Shown: positions 17,120 to 25,974 of the stretch, piece by piece
Layout of the letters: the number at the start of each line of letters is the position of its first letter
Position numbering within the stretch: position 1 is the first letter of the stretch
From: RHKX01 sp963784885
GTDB lineage: Bacteria > Actinomycetota > Thermoleophilia > Solirubrobacterales > 70-9
Assembly (NCBI GenBank): GCA_963784885.1
Contig: CAWATA010000005.1
Coordinates: 372,001-436,000 of the forward strand
Reading direction: 5' to 3'
DNA: 64,000 nucleotides
Notes under the pieces: model-generated
Told to the model about the DNA's origin: nothing
The model's input: only the letters and a program-made list of their open reading frames with translations
The model's database searches: none
Position numbers and translations under genes: made by a program

Positions 17120-18526
17120 TCAGGCGCCGATCAGACTCTGGCCGCAGACGCGGATCACGTTGCCGTTGACCCCGGTCGAGTCGGGAGCCGCGAGCCAGGC
17201 GATCGCCTCGGCGACGTCGACCGGCAGGCCGCCCTGCGACAGCGAGTTCATCCGCCGGCCGGCCTCCCGTGGCCCGATCGGCATCGCCGCGGTCATCTGC
17301 GTCTCGATGAAGCCGGGCGCGACGGCGTTGATCGTCGCCGGCCGCTCGGCGAGGACGGGCGCCATCGCCTCGACCATGCCGATCACGCCCGCCTTCGAGG
17401 TCGAGTAGTTGGTCTGGCCGGCGTTGCCGGCGATCCCGCTCATCGACGAGACGCAGACGATCCTGCCGTCGGGCCGGAGCAGCCCGTCGCGGGAGAGGAG
17501 CTCGTCGTTGATCCGCTCCTCGGCGGTCAGGTTGATCGCGATCGTCGCCTCCCAGCGATCCTCGTCCATCCCGCCGAGCGTCTTGTCGCGGGTCACGCCG
17601 GCGTTGTGGACGACGACGTCGACGCATCCGTGCTCGGCGGCGAGCGCGTCGCAGATCGCCTCCGGCGCGTCGGGCGCGGTGATGTCGGCGGCGATCGCCG
17701 AGCCGCCGATCGCCTCGACGACGCGGTCGAGATCCCCTTTCAGGGCGGGCACGTCGAGGCCGACGACGTGGGCGCCGTCGCGAGCCAGCACCGCGGCGAT
17801 GGCCTCGCCGATCCCACGGGAGGCGCCGGTGACGAGCGCGACCCTGCCGCGCAGCGGGTGCTCGCGGTCGACCTCGGGCACGTCGCTGCCGGGGCCGATC
17901 CGAGCGGTCTGCCCGGAGACGTAGGCCGACCGGGGCGAGAGGAAGAAGCGGAGGCTCGAGCCGAGCCTCCGCTCGGAGCCGGCGCCGACCCGGAGCAACT
18001 GCGCGGTGGCCCCATGGCGGAGCTCCTTGCCGGCCGAGCGGACGAAACCCTCGAGCGCGCGCTGGGCCGTCGCGACCGCCGGAAGGTCGCATTCGCCGGG
18101 CTCGGCGCCGAGCACGATCAGCCGGCCGCTCGGCTCCAGCCGGCGGATCGTCGGGTGGAAGAATCGCCAGAGCTCGCGGAGCTCGGCGCTGCTCGCGATC
18201 CCGGTCGCGTCGAAGACGAGACCCTTCCACCGCTGCGAGCCCGGCGCCTCGTCGTTCCAGACGCCGGCATCGATCGAGGCTCCTCCGAGCGCCGACCGGA
18301 CCTCGTCGTCGAGCCGGCTGTCGACGGCGGTCCCGGACTCCGCCAGCACCGCGGCGACGGCGTCGCCGCAACGGCCGCCCGGGGCGGATCCGACGAGCAC
18401 GCGCCCCGCGATCAGCGGCGCGCCCTGCTCCCAGCGGTCGAGCTCGACGGGCTGCGGCAGGCCGAGATTCCTGGCGACGAAGCCACCGACCGGGTTGTTG
18501 ACGATCTGCGTGTAGGCGTCGGCCAC
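17120..18526 (-). CDS. 3-oxoacyl-ACP/CoA reductase, FabG4-type
   Basis: A 468-residue reductase with GTG start. The N-terminal ~200 residues form a Rossmann-like domain lacking a clear active site (LVGSAPGGRCGDAVAAV). The C-terminal SDR domain has TGASRGIG, NAG in VVHNAGVTRDK, Ser in VSSMSGIAGN and YxxxK as YSTSK. This two-domain layout is that of the high-molecular-weight FabG4 of actinobacteria, which acts on 3-oxoacyl thioesters with NADH. It sits 3 nt after the thiolase gene and 2 nt before the MaoC gene. Together these give hydration, dehydrogenation and thiolysis in one operon. Confidence 0.93.
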   Translation of the reverse strand: MADAYTQIVNNPVGGFVARNLGLPQPVELDRWEQGAPLIAGRVLVGSAPGGRCGDAVAAVLAESGTAVDSRLDDEVRSALGGASIDAGVWNDEAPGSQRWKGLVFDATGIASSAELRELWRFFHPTIRRLEPSGRLIVLGAEPGECDLPAVATAQRALEGFVRSAGKELRHGATAQLLRVGAGSERRLGSSLRFFLSPRSAYVSGQTARIGPGSDVPEVDREHPLRGRVALVTGASRGIGEAIAAVLARDGAHVVGLDVPALKGDLDRVVEAIGGSAIAADITAPDAPEAICDALAAEHGCVDVVVHNAGVTRDKTLGGMDEDRWEATIAINLTAEERINDELLSRDGLLRPDGRIVCVSSMSGIAGNAGQTNYSTSKAGVIGMVEAMAPVLAERPATINAVAPGFIETQMTAAMPIGPREAGRRMNSLSQGGLPVDVAEAIAWLAAPDSTGVNGNVIRVCGQSLIGA

Positions 18527-18529
18527 GAC

Positions 18530-19804
18530 TCAGGCCTCGAGGATCGCGGCGACGCCCTGCCCACCGGCGGCGCAGATGGAGATCAGGCCGCGACCGCCGC
18601 CGCGCTCGCTCAGCAGCTTCGCGAGGTTGCCGACGATCCGGCCGCCGGTGGCCGCGAACGGGTGACCGGCCGCAAGCGAGCCGCCGCGAACGTTGAGCTT
18701 GTCGCGATCGATCGCGCCGAGCGGCTCGGAGAGCCCGAGGCGCTCGCGGCAGAACACCGGATCCTCCCAGGCGGCGAGCGTGCAGAGCACCTGGGCGGCG
18801 AACGCCTCGTGGATCTCGTAGAGGTCGAAGTCCTGGAGCCCGAGCCCGCGACGAGCGAGCAGCCGCGGCACCGCGTAGGCGGGGGCCATCAGCAGGCCCT
18901 CACGGGCGGTGACGTGATCGACTGCGGCCGTCTCGGCGTCGACGAACCGGGCCAACGGCTCGAGCCCGTGCTCCTCGGCCCAGCCCGCGGTCCCGAGCAA
19001 CACGGCCGAGGCGCCGTCGCTGAGCGGCGTCGAGTTGCCCGCGGTCATCGTCCCGTCCGCGCCGCCGAAGGCCGGCTTCAGCCTCGCGAGCGACTCAACG
19101 CTCGAGTCCGGGCGGAGGTTCTGGTCGCGCTCGAGCCCGAGATAGGGGTTGACGAGGTCGGCCTCGAACCCGGACTCATAGGCGGCACCGAGGTGCTGGT
19201 GGCTGGCGGCGGAGAGCTCGTCCTGCGCCCGCCGGGTGATGCCCCACTCGCGCGCCATGATCGCTGTGTGCTCGCCCATCGAAAGGCCGGTTCGCGGCTC
19301 GGAGTTGCGAGGGATCTCCGGCACGAGCTGACCGGGCCGGATCCGCGTCAGGGCGCGGATCCGGTCGAGGTTCGATCGGGCCGAGTTGGCGTCCAGGAGG
19401 ATCTCGCGGAGATCGTCGTTGAGCGCGATCGGAGCGTCGGAGGTCGTGTCGACGCCACACGCGATGCCGCTCTCGACCTGGGCGAGGGCGATCTTGTTCG
19501 CGACCAGGATCGCCGTCTCGAGCCCGGTGCCGCAGGCCTGCCCGACGTCATAGGCGGGAGTCTCGGGCGCGATGCGGGTTCCGAGCAGCGACTCCCGCGT
19601 CAGGTTGAAATCGCGGCTGTGCTTGAGGACCGCGCCGCCGGCGATCTCGCCGAGTCGCTCGCCGGCGATGCCGGTGCGCTCGATCAGCCCGTCGAGGGCG
19701 GCGGTGAGCATGTCCTGGTTGGAGGCCTTCGAGTAGGGGCCGTTCGAACGGGCGAACGGAATCCGGTTCGAGCCGAGCACGTATGCCGGTTCGACCCCCG
19801 CCAT
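18530..19804 (-). CDS. Acetyl-CoA acyltransferase (thiolase)
   Basis: A 424-residue thiolase of the FadA/FadI class. The nucleophilic Cys is in DVGQACGTGLETA (about residue 87-99), the general acid/base His in YEIHEAFAAQVL, a second His in GGSLAAGHPFAATGG and the final Cys in SICAAGGQGVA. All catalytic residues are present. It would cleave 3-ketoacyl-CoA to acetyl-CoA and a shortened acyl-CoA. It lies between the acyl-CoA dehydrogenase pair and the reductase/hydratase, as expected for a beta-oxidation unit. Chain-length specificity is not evident. Confidence 0.95.
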   Translation of the reverse strand: MAGVEPAYVLGSNRIPFARSNGPYSKASNQDMLTAALDGLIERTGIAGERLGEIAGGAVLKHSRDFNLTRESLLGTRIAPETPAYDVGQACGTGLETAILVANKIALAQVESGIACGVDTTSDAPIALNDDLREILLDANSARSNLDRIRALTRIRPGQLVPEIPRNSEPRTGLSMGEHTAIMAREWGITRRAQDELSAASHQHLGAAYESGFEADLVNPYLGLERDQNLRPDSSVESLARLKPAFGGADGTMTAGNSTPLSDGASAVLLGTAGWAEEHGLEPLARFVDAETAAVDHVTAREGLLMAPAYAVPRLLARRGLGLQDFDLYEIHEAFAAQVLCTLAAWEDPVFCRERLGLSEPLGAIDRDKLNVRGGSLAAGHPFAATGGRIVGNLAKLLSERGGGRGLISICAAGGQGVAAILEA

Positions 19805-19811
19805 TACGTGG

Positions 19812-21026
19812 CTACTTGAGCTCCGCCGACGTCAGGCCGAGCAGCTGGCGGGCGATGATCAGAAGCTGGATCTGCTGGGTGCCCTCGAAGATGTCGAGGA
19901 TCTTCGCATCGCGCGCCCATTTCTCGAGCAGCTCGTCCTCGCCGAGGCCGGTGGTACCGCAGAGGGCGACGCAGCGCAGGGCGATGTCGACGCAGGTCCG
20001 CCCCGCCTTCGCCTTCGCGTAGGAGGCGTGCAGCGAGTTCGGCTTGCTGTTGTCGGCCATCCAGGCCGCCTCCATCGTCAGCAGGCGCGCGGCCTCGTAG
20101 TCCGACTCCATCGCGAGCAGCTCGGCGGCAGCGGCGCTCTGACACGCGGCGGGTCGGTCGGGATCGACCTCGACGCCGGACCCGGCGAGCAGCTCGGTCG
20201 TCCGCTCCAGGCAGGCGCGGGCAAGGCCGACCGCCATCGCGGCGACGAGCGGCCGCGTGTTGTCGAAGGTCCTCATCGCGCCCGCGAAGCTCTTCTTGGT
20301 GTCGATCTCGGGGCTGCCGAGGAGGTCCTCCTTCGGGACCCGGCAGTCGTCGAGGATGAAGGCTGCGGTGTCGGAGGCCCGGATGCCGAGCTTGTGCTCG
20401 AGCCGGTCCAGCTTCAGGCCGGGGTTCGAGCGCTCGACCACGAACGACTTGATCGCGGCGCGGCCCTGCTTGGGGTCGAGGCTCGCCCAGACGACCACGA
20501 GGTCGGCGCGCTCGCCCGCGGTGACGTAGATCTTCTCGCCGTTGAGGACGTAGTCGTCGCCGTCGCGGACCGCGGTCGTGCGAATCGCCGCTGAGTCGGA
20601 ACCGGCCTCGGGCTCGGTGATCGCCATCGCCGCCCACTTGCCCTTGAAGCGCTCCTTCTGCTCGTCGTCCGCCACCGCAGCGATCGCCGAGTTTCCGAGG
20701 CCCTGGCGCGGCATCGACAGCAGCAGGCCGACGTCGCCCCAGCACATCTCCATGATCCCCAGCACCGAGGCGAGGTTGGAGCCGTTGCGGTTGCCGCCGT
20801 CGCCGTTCTCGGTCGCGCGACTGACTCCGGCAGCTCCGGCGCCGCCGGAGCTGCCGCCGTCCTCGAGGCCGTCGATCATCGCCGCGAGCATGTCGAGCTC
20901 CTTCGGGTACTCGTGCTCGGCGAGGTCGTACTTGCGGGCGATCGGGCGCAACACCTCGGCCGCGACCATGTGGGCCTGCTGGACGAGCGGCTCCATCTTC
21001 CTCGGCACCTCGAGGTTGATGCTCAT
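19812..21026 (-). CDS. Acyl-CoA dehydrogenase (catalytic partner)
   Basis: A 404-residue ACAD with the classical features. There is an AITEPEAGSDSAAIRTTA flavin loop, NGEKIYVTAGERADLVVVWA, and near the C-terminus ILDIFEGTQQIQ, whose Glu matches the catalytic base of medium-chain enzymes. The Gly/Ala/Ser-rich insertion GGSSGGAGAAGVSRATENG (about residues 58-76) is unusual and probably a flexible loop. Its ATG overlaps the TGA of the upstream ACAD by 4 nt (ATGA). The tight coupling suggests the two subunits form one enzyme, as for the alpha2beta2 FadE pairs of actinobacteria (inference). Confidence 0.93.
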   Translation of the reverse strand: MSINLEVPRKMEPLVQQAHMVAAEVLRPIARKYDLAEHEYPKELDMLAAMIDGLEDGGSSGGAGAAGVSRATENGDGGNRNGSNLASVLGIMEMCWGDVGLLLSMPRQGLGNSAIAAVADDEQKERFKGKWAAMAITEPEAGSDSAAIRTTAVRDGDDYVLNGEKIYVTAGERADLVVVWASLDPKQGRAAIKSFVVERSNPGLKLDRLEHKLGIRASDTAAFILDDCRVPKEDLLGSPEIDTKKSFAGAMRTFDNTRPLVAAMAVGLARACLERTTELLAGSGVEVDPDRPAACQSAAAAELLAMESDYEAARLLTMEAAWMADNSKPNSLHASYAKAKAGRTCVDIALRCVALCGTTGLGEDELLEKWARDAKILDIFEGTQQIQLLIIARQLLGLTSAELK

Positions 21027-22333
21027 ACGAGCAGCCCTCCCTCGATCACGCCGGCCGCCCGAAGGTCCCGGTACCAGCGCTCGACCGGGTACTCCTTGAC
21101 GTATCCGTGCCCGCCGAGCAGGCCGACCGCGTCGGAGCCGACCTTCATTCCCTTCGCCGCGGCGAGCTGCCGGGCGACCGACGCAGCCCGGGCGAAGTCA
21201 CGGCCCTGGTCGGCGAGCGCGGCTGCCCGGTAGGTGGCGAGCCGCATTCCCTCGATCTCGATCGCGAGGTCGGACATGTTGAAGGCCACCGCCTGGCGAT
21301 GACTGATCGGCTCGCCGAAGGCCTTGCGCTCGTTCACGTAAGGAATCAGGAAGTCGAGGGCGCCCTGCGCCGTGCCGACGGTCATGGCGGCCCAGGCGAT
21401 CCGGCCGAGCCGGATGCAGTCCGCGTATGCGCCGGCGTCGCCGAGCCGCGCGGAGCCCGGGATCCTGACTCCGTCGAGGCGGACGCTGCCGGTGGCGGCG
21501 GCGCGAAGGCCGACCGCCGGCTCGGGCCGCACGGCGAGGCCCGGCGCCGAGGACTCGACGAGGAAGAGCGAGGGACCCATGTCACCGGTTGCGGCGGCGA
21601 TCACGAAGAGCTCCGCCGCCTCGGCCCGCGGCACCAGCGACTTGGTGCCTTCGAGGACCCAGTCGTCGCCGTCGGCGCGGGCGGTGGTCGCGAGCTTGAA
21701 GGGGTCGAAGAGGGGGGCCGGCTCGTGGACGGCGAGCGCCGCCGCGGGCACGTCCTCGCCGGTGAACGCGGGAAGGTAGGCGGCCTGCTGGTCGGCGTCG
21801 CCCCAGAGGCCGAGGGCGGTGCTGACGGCGGCGGGCGCGAGCGCGGCGAAGGCCAGGCCCATGTCGCCGCCGGCGAGCGCCTCGGTGATCAGAGTCGAGG
21901 TGACGGCGGAGCGATGCTCGACGGCGCCGCCGAGCTCCTCGGGCACGCCGAGGACCGCGATGCCGAGCTCGGCACTCTGGGCGAGGAGCTCGTCCGGTCC
22001 GGCGCAGTCGGAATCCGCCCGCTGAGCGGCCGGGCGGAGCCGCTCGGCGGCGAAGTCCCCGAACGCCTCGATCATCATCTTCTGCTCCTCGTCGGGCTCG
22101 AGGTCGAACAGCCCGGTGCTCGAGGCGCTCTTCTGTCGCGCCGGTCCCGCGAGCCTCTGCGCCGCGGCGAAGCTGCGGCCGGCGGCGTTGGCGGCCCGGA
22201 ATCCGTTCGCCGTACCCCGGTGGACGATGCGCTCGGTGAGGTCGCGAAGCCCGATCCGGTCCAGCAGCTCGGAGCCGGCGATCCGGTTGAGGGCCCGGAG
22301 GCCCGCGCTTGTGCCTTGCTCGGCGAGGTTCAT
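21023..22333 (-). CDS. Acyl-CoA dehydrogenase-like partner, C-terminally short
   Basis: A 436-residue ACAD paralogue with an atypical ~85-residue N-terminal extension rich in Ala/Arg before the first ACAD helix (EEQKMMIEAFGDFAAERL). The usual middle strands are present (LEGTKSLVPRAEAAELFVIAA). The C-terminus runs VERWYRDLRAAGVIEGGLLV and stops, so the EGTxxIQ catalytic loop and last helix of active enzymes are truncated to EGG. ATG 22333 is chosen over longer upstream frames. First gene of the operon; a hairpin lies in its leader. Probably a structural or FAD-sharing subunit for the next ACAD (inference). Confidence 0.88.
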   Translation of the reverse strand: MNLAEQGTSAGLRALNRIAGSELLDRIGLRDLTERIVHRGTANGFRAANAAGRSFAAAQRLAGPARQKSASSTGLFDLEPDEEQKMMIEAFGDFAAERLRPAAQRADSDCAGPDELLAQSAELGIAVLGVPEELGGAVEHRSAVTSTLITEALAGGDMGLAFAALAPAAVSTALGLWGDADQQAAYLPAFTGEDVPAAALAVHEPAPLFDPFKLATTARADGDDWVLEGTKSLVPRAEAAELFVIAAATGDMGPSLFLVESSAPGLAVRPEPAVGLRAAATGSVRLDGVRIPGSARLGDAGAYADCIRLGRIAWAAMTVGTAQGALDFLIPYVNERKAFGEPISHRQAVAFNMSDLAIEIEGMRLATYRAAALADQGRDFARAASVARQLAAAKGMKVGSDAVGLLGGHGYVKEYPVERWYRDLRAAGVIEGGLLV

Positions 22334-22349
22334 CGCTGTCGAGGGAGGC

Positions 22350-22368
22350 GCCCGGACAACTTCCGGGC
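22350..22368. promoter_or_regulatory. Inverted repeat upstream of the acyl-CoA operon
   Basis: Perfect 7-bp arms GCCCGGA and TCCGGGC with a 5-nt centre, 17 nt upstream of ATG 22333 and downstream of a possible -10 (TAATTT on the minus strand). It could be an operator or a leader hairpin. Confidence 0.4.
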
Positions 22369-22517
22369 GGCGAAGGGAAATTAGCACAGCCCCGTGGCAC
22401 ATCAAACAGTGACATCCACGCGAGGAATCGGGCTCGCCGCTGATCCGATCGGGAGGCCGCTGCGAAGTGGGTCGGTGACGGGACAACTCCCCTCACCAAC
22501 CAAGGAGCAGACTGAAT

Positions 22518-23192
22518 ATGACTCGCAAGTCACCAATAGCCAGGGCAGGAGCGGTCTTCCTGATGATCGCCGCGCTGGCCGTCGGCGTCGCCGCGTGCGG
22601 CGACGACGACAGCACCGGCAGCAGCGACCAGACGTCGGCAGAGGACGTCAAGCCGGTCGCGCAGATCGACAAGCTGACGGGCGTCGACACCGCCGTGACG
22701 CTGGACACCGGGTTCGTCGAGGCGCTGACGAAGCTGAAGGTCACGCCGGGCCCGGTCGGGGATGCCGAGATCAGCAAGGACGGCGTCGCCTCCTTCCCGA
22801 TCACCGGCGGCAACGTCATCTACTACGACCCGGCCTCGCCGGTGCGGCCCTACGTCCAGGGCGTGATCGACCACGAAGGCAGCGGGCTCAGCCTGACCGC
22901 CGGCAAGACCGAGGTCGAGCTCACCGACTTCGTGATCGACCCGGGAACCTCGGAGCTGACCGGCACCGTCTCGGTGAACGGCAAGGAAGCCGCTACCGAC
23001 GCGCTGCTGTTCGACCTCGACGGCTCGACCCTCGAGGCGCTGAAGACCAACTCCGACGGCACGGCGACCCTGGAGGGCACGACGGTCGAGCTCTCCGACG
23101 ACGCGGCGAGCCTGCTGAACGACACGTTCGGCATCAACGATCTCGAGGGCGGCCTGGTGGTCGGTATCTCGGCCATCACCGTCAAGGGCTAG
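22518..23192 (+). CDS. Lipoprotein with HtaA-like domain
   Basis: A 224-residue lipoprotein: a basic N-terminus, hydrophobic segment FLMIAALAVGVAA and lipobox Cys at AACG (about residue 27), then an acidic/Ser/Thr linker. The mature part has strands such as VASFPITGGNVIYYD, GVIDHEGSGLSL, TVSVNGK and a final LLNDTFGINDLEGGLVVG. This pattern recalls HtaA-type domains of actinobacterial surface proteins. Haem binding, shown for some HtaA proteins, cannot be assumed here. The start has AAGGAG 10 nt upstream. A very strong hairpin terminator follows 17 nt after the stop. Confidence 0.85.
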   Translation: MTRKSPIARAGAVFLMIAALAVGVAACGDDDSTGSSDQTSAEDVKPVAQIDKLTGVDTAVTLDTGFVEALTKLKVTPGPVGDAEISKDGVASFPITGGNVIYYDPASPVRPYVQGVIDHEGSGLSLTAGKTEVELTDFVIDPGTSELTGTVSVNGKEAATDALLFDLDGSTLEALKTNSDGTATLEGTTVELSDDAASLLNDTFGINDLEGGLVVGISAITVKG

Positions 23193-23209
23193 CCAGGGAA
23201 GGCGACCGA

Positions 23210-23249
23210 CGCCGGAGGCCGGGGACCGTTTCCTCCCCGGCCTCCGGCG
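23210..23249. terminator. Strong bidirectional hairpin terminator
   Basis: A perfect 16-bp stem (arms 23210-23225 and 23234-23249) with loop CCGTTTCC lies between two convergent genes, 17 nt from one stop and 8 nt from the other. It can serve both strands; there is no T-run on either side. Confidence 0.85.
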
Positions 23250-23257
23250 CTTCGCGT

Positions 23258-24067
23258 TCAGGCTCGCGGCTTGCGCAACAGCGCGAGCTGGCGGGACTGG
23301 GCCAGCAGGCGACCGTTGCGATCCCAGACCTCGCCCTGCTCGTCGAACAAGCCGTCGATCGAGGCGTCGGTCCGGAACCGGACGAGCGCCAGCGTGTCGC
23401 CCGGGTCGGGCTTCGCCCGGTAGTGGATGGTCAGCTCGAGAGTCGGGGCCGGGGCGAAGGTCGTCATCGCGCCGAACGGCGCCGGCCACCAGGCGTCGGT
23501 GTAGAGCGAGAGCAGCTCCGGCGTCATCCGGTCGTCGGCGGGAGCGCGCAGCCACCCGCCGGTGACCGCCTCGGACTCGCCGCTGAACGGAATCGCGCCC
23601 CAGACCGGTCGCGTCTCGAGCTGCTCGAAGATCGGCGGCGCGCCCGGGCCTGATCCGAGCGCATCGACCGCATCGGCGAGCGGCGCCTCGGGTGCCTGTG
23701 GATCTCGGCTCCAGGCCGGTTCGAAGTCGGTGCTGAGGACGCAGAGCGCCAGGGTCACGGTTCGGCCACCTTCGATCAGCCGGGCCGAGCAGGTCGTCGC
23801 CGATCGCCCCGCGCGCTCGACGATGACCTCGATCTCGACCTCGCCCTCGGCGGGGGGGTACAGGTAGTGCAGCGTCAGCGACCGCGGGAGGCGATCGGGA
23901 TCGCCGACCTCGGCACGGATCGCGCGCAGGATCAGCGCCGCGATGAAGCCGCCGTTGGGCCCCGGCGGGCCGAACCAGGCGGGCACGATCGAGCCGCGGT
24001 AGACGCCGTCGCGGACCCGGCTGACGTCGGTATCGACGGCGAAGCTCCTGTGCGGGACCGCTGCCAC
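23258..24067 (-). CDS. Acyl-CoA thioesterase-like, double hotdog
   Basis: A 269-residue protein starting at GTG 24067 (VAAVPHRSFAVDTD). Both halves look like hotdog folds of the TesB-like thioesterase family: NGGFIAALILRAIRAEV with SLTLHYLYPPAEGEVEIEV in the first, and ELTIHYRAKPDPGDTLALVRF with DGLFDEQGEVWDRNGRLLAQSRQ in the second. The latter string is characteristic of the family end. It would hydrolyse acyl-CoA in the cytosol. TGCGAGACT lies 7 nt before the GTG, the same string and spacing as at 41378. It is close to, but not part of, the acyl-CoA operon. Confidence 0.87.
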   Translation of the reverse strand: MAAVPHRSFAVDTDVSRVRDGVYRGSIVPAWFGPPGPNGGFIAALILRAIRAEVGDPDRLPRSLTLHYLYPPAEGEVEIEVIVERAGRSATTCSARLIEGGRTVTLALCVLSTDFEPAWSRDPQAPEAPLADAVDALGSGPGAPPIFEQLETRPVWGAIPFSGESEAVTGGWLRAPADDRMTPELLSLYTDAWWPAPFGAMTTFAPAPTLELTIHYRAKPDPGDTLALVRFRTDASIDGLFDEQGEVWDRNGRLLAQSRQLALLRKPRA

Positions 24068-24149
24068 GCGCGGCAGTCTCGCATGGGCCGATGGGCGGGA
24101 TGTGTGCGCTCGGCACCCCGGAGCCGGGCTCCCGCCGCCGACTGGCGCT

Positions 24150-24166
24150 GCATCCGCGTAGGATGC
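24150..24166 (+). promoter_or_regulatory. Palindrome containing the -10 box of the importer operon
   Basis: Arms GCATCC and GGATGC around GCGTA enclose TAGGAT (24159-24164), a good -10 for the downstream ABC importer genes. A bound regulator here would repress them; the regulator is unknown. Confidence 0.45.
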
Positions 24167-24211
24167 CCGCGTTCGCGTTTCCAAGATCGGACGTTCCGCC
24201 CGGAGGTCGTC

Positions 24212-25090
24212 GTGTCCCAGTCCCGCATCCTCAAGTTCCTGCTGCTCGCCTGCATGATCGGCGCCGCGTTCGCGGTCGTCGCCTGCGGCAGCTCCGACTC
24301 GTCCGACTCGACGTCCGGCGACTCGACCGTCGCTTCGCTCGACGACTGCACGCCCGACACCCTCGACACGGTCACCGCCGACACGCTGACGATCGGCACC
24401 GACAAGCCGGCCTACCCGCCGTACTTCGAGGACAACGACCCGAGCAACGGCAAGGGCTTCGAGAGCGCCACCGCCTACGCGATCGCCGACCAGCTCGGCT
24501 TCAGCTCCGACCAGGTCGAGTGGACGGTGGTCCCGTTCAACTCCTCCTACGCGCCGGGGCCGAAGGATTTCGACTTCGATATCAACCAGATCTCGATCAC
24601 GCCGAAGCGTGCCCAGCAGGTCGACTTCTCGAGCCCGTACTACACGGCCGACCAGGCGGTGGTGACGCTGAAGGACTCCGACTACGCCGACTCGACCTCG
24701 CTGGAGGAGCTGAAGGGCGCGACGTTCGGAGTCCAGATCGGGACGACGAGCCTCGACGCCGTCAACGACGTCATCCAGCCCGACAGCGATCCGCGGGTGT
24801 TCCAGAACTCCAACGACGTCGTCAGCGCCCTCAAGCAGCGGCAGGTAGACGCGGTCGTCGTCGACACGCCGACGGCGCTCTACCTGACCGCAGTACAGGT
24901 TCCCGACGGGACGATCGTCGGCGAGTTCCCGGCGCCCGGAGGCGACGAGTGGGGTGCGCTGCTGGCCAAGGACTCCTCGCTCACCGCCTGCGTCTCCGCC
25001 GCGGTCGACGAGCTCAAGAGCTCGGGCCAGCTCGACGAGATCCAGCAGCAGTGGATCAACAGCGCCGGTGGCATCAAGGAACTGCAGTAG
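24212..25090 (+). CDS. Polar amino-acid ABC transporter substrate-binding lipoprotein
   Basis: A 292-residue lipoprotein with GTG start and CGGAGG 5 nt upstream. The signal segment FLLLACMIGAAFAVVACG ends in the lipobox Cys (about residue 26). The mature protein is a cluster 3 (amino-acid type) periplasmic-binding fold: LTIGTDKPAYPPYFEDND at the N-terminal lobe, the signature ISITPKRAQQVDFSSPYY and LKGATFGVQIGTTSLDAV. The family binds polar amino acids such as Glu, Gln or cystine; the ligand here is not determined. It is the first gene of a three-gene importer with the permease 23 nt and ATPase further downstream. Confidence 0.95.
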   Translation: MSQSRILKFLLLACMIGAAFAVVACGSSDSSDSTSGDSTVASLDDCTPDTLDTVTADTLTIGTDKPAYPPYFEDNDPSNGKGFESATAYAIADQLGFSSDQVEWTVVPFNSSYAPGPKDFDFDINQISITPKRAQQVDFSSPYYTADQAVVTLKDSDYADSTSLEELKGATFGVQIGTTSLDAVNDVIQPDSDPRVFQNSNDVVSALKQRQVDAVVVDTPTALYLTAVQVPDGTIVGEFPAPGGDEWGALLAKDSSLTACVSAAVDELKSSGQLDEIQQQWINSAGGIKELQ

Positions 25091-25113
25091 CCGCACTGTG
25101 AAAACCTGAGGCA

Positions 25114-25974
25114 GTGGAGGCGAACGCGGCCAGCGCCGACCGCCGCGCCGAGCGGGAGGCCGCCCGGAGACGCCGTGATCGCCGCGGCATCGTTATCGCG
25201 GCCGTTTCGACGGTCGTCGTCCTCGGCGGCCTGGCGGCGCTGATCCTGACCAGCAGCGGCTGGCCGGCGGTCCGCGAGACCTTCTTCAACGCGACGGTCT
25301 TCAAGGAGTCGTTCCCCGACGTCGCCCGGGCGTTCTGGCTCGACATCCGCGTCTTCATGATCGTCGAGGTCGCGGTCCTCGCGCTCGGGCTGATCGTCGC
25401 CCTCGTGCGGACCTCGGTGGCCCCGGCGATGTTCCCGTTGCGGCTGCTCGCGATCGTCTACGCCGACGTCTTCCGCGGGATCCCGACGATCCTCCTCGTC
25501 TACCTCGTCGGCTTCGGGATCCCGGCACTGGCCAACTCCACCGCCGAGGGCAGCTCCTCGCTCTCGTGGCTGCCGACCGAGCCCGTGGTGCTCGGCGCGA
25601 TCGCGCTCACCCTCTCCTACGGAGCCTACGTCTCCGAGGTCTACCGGGCCGGTCTCCGCTCGGTCCACCCCGGCCAGCGCGACGCCGCCCTCGCCGTCGG
25701 GCTGACCGAGCAGCAGACGATGCGGCACATCGTCATCCCCCAGGCCGTCCGCAACGTCGGCCCGCCGCTTCTGAACGACTTCATCTCGCTGCAGAAGGAC
25801 GTGGCGCTGATCTCGATCATCGGGGTCACCGGTGAGGCCTTCCAGGTCGCCCAGATCCAGGCTTCGAGCGACTTCAACTACACGCCGCTGCTGTGCGCGG
25901 CGGTGCTCTACATGGCGGTCACGATCCCGCTCGCGCGGATGCTCGACCGCTGGGACCGGGGCAGGGTCCGGTGA
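25114..25974 (+). CDS. Amino-acid ABC transporter permease
   Basis: A 286-residue permease starting at GTG. A charged Arg-rich N-terminus (about 25 residues) precedes the first membrane helix (IVIAAVSTVVVLGGLAALIL). The BPD_transp_1 domain follows, with DVFRGIPTILLVYLVGFGIP and the EAA loop AALAVGLTEQQTMRHIVIPQAVRNVGPPL cut across the middle. The EAA loop couples to the ATPase and is intact. The His/Gln/Glu-type (HisM) subfamily usually works as a homodimer when one permease gene is present, as here. The last four nt overlap the ATPase start (GTGA). Confidence 0.94.
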   Translation: MEANAASADRRAEREAARRRRDRRGIVIAAVSTVVVLGGLAALILTSSGWPAVRETFFNATVFKESFPDVARAFWLDIRVFMIVEVAVLALGLIVALVRTSVAPAMFPLRLLAIVYADVFRGIPTILLVYLVGFGIPALANSTAEGSSSLSWLPTEPVVLGAIALTLSYGAYVSEVYRAGLRSVHPGQRDAALAVGLTEQQTMRHIVIPQAVRNVGPPLLNDFISLQKDVALISIIGVTGEAFQVAQIQASSDFNYTPLLCAAVLYMAVTIPLARMLDRWDRGRVR

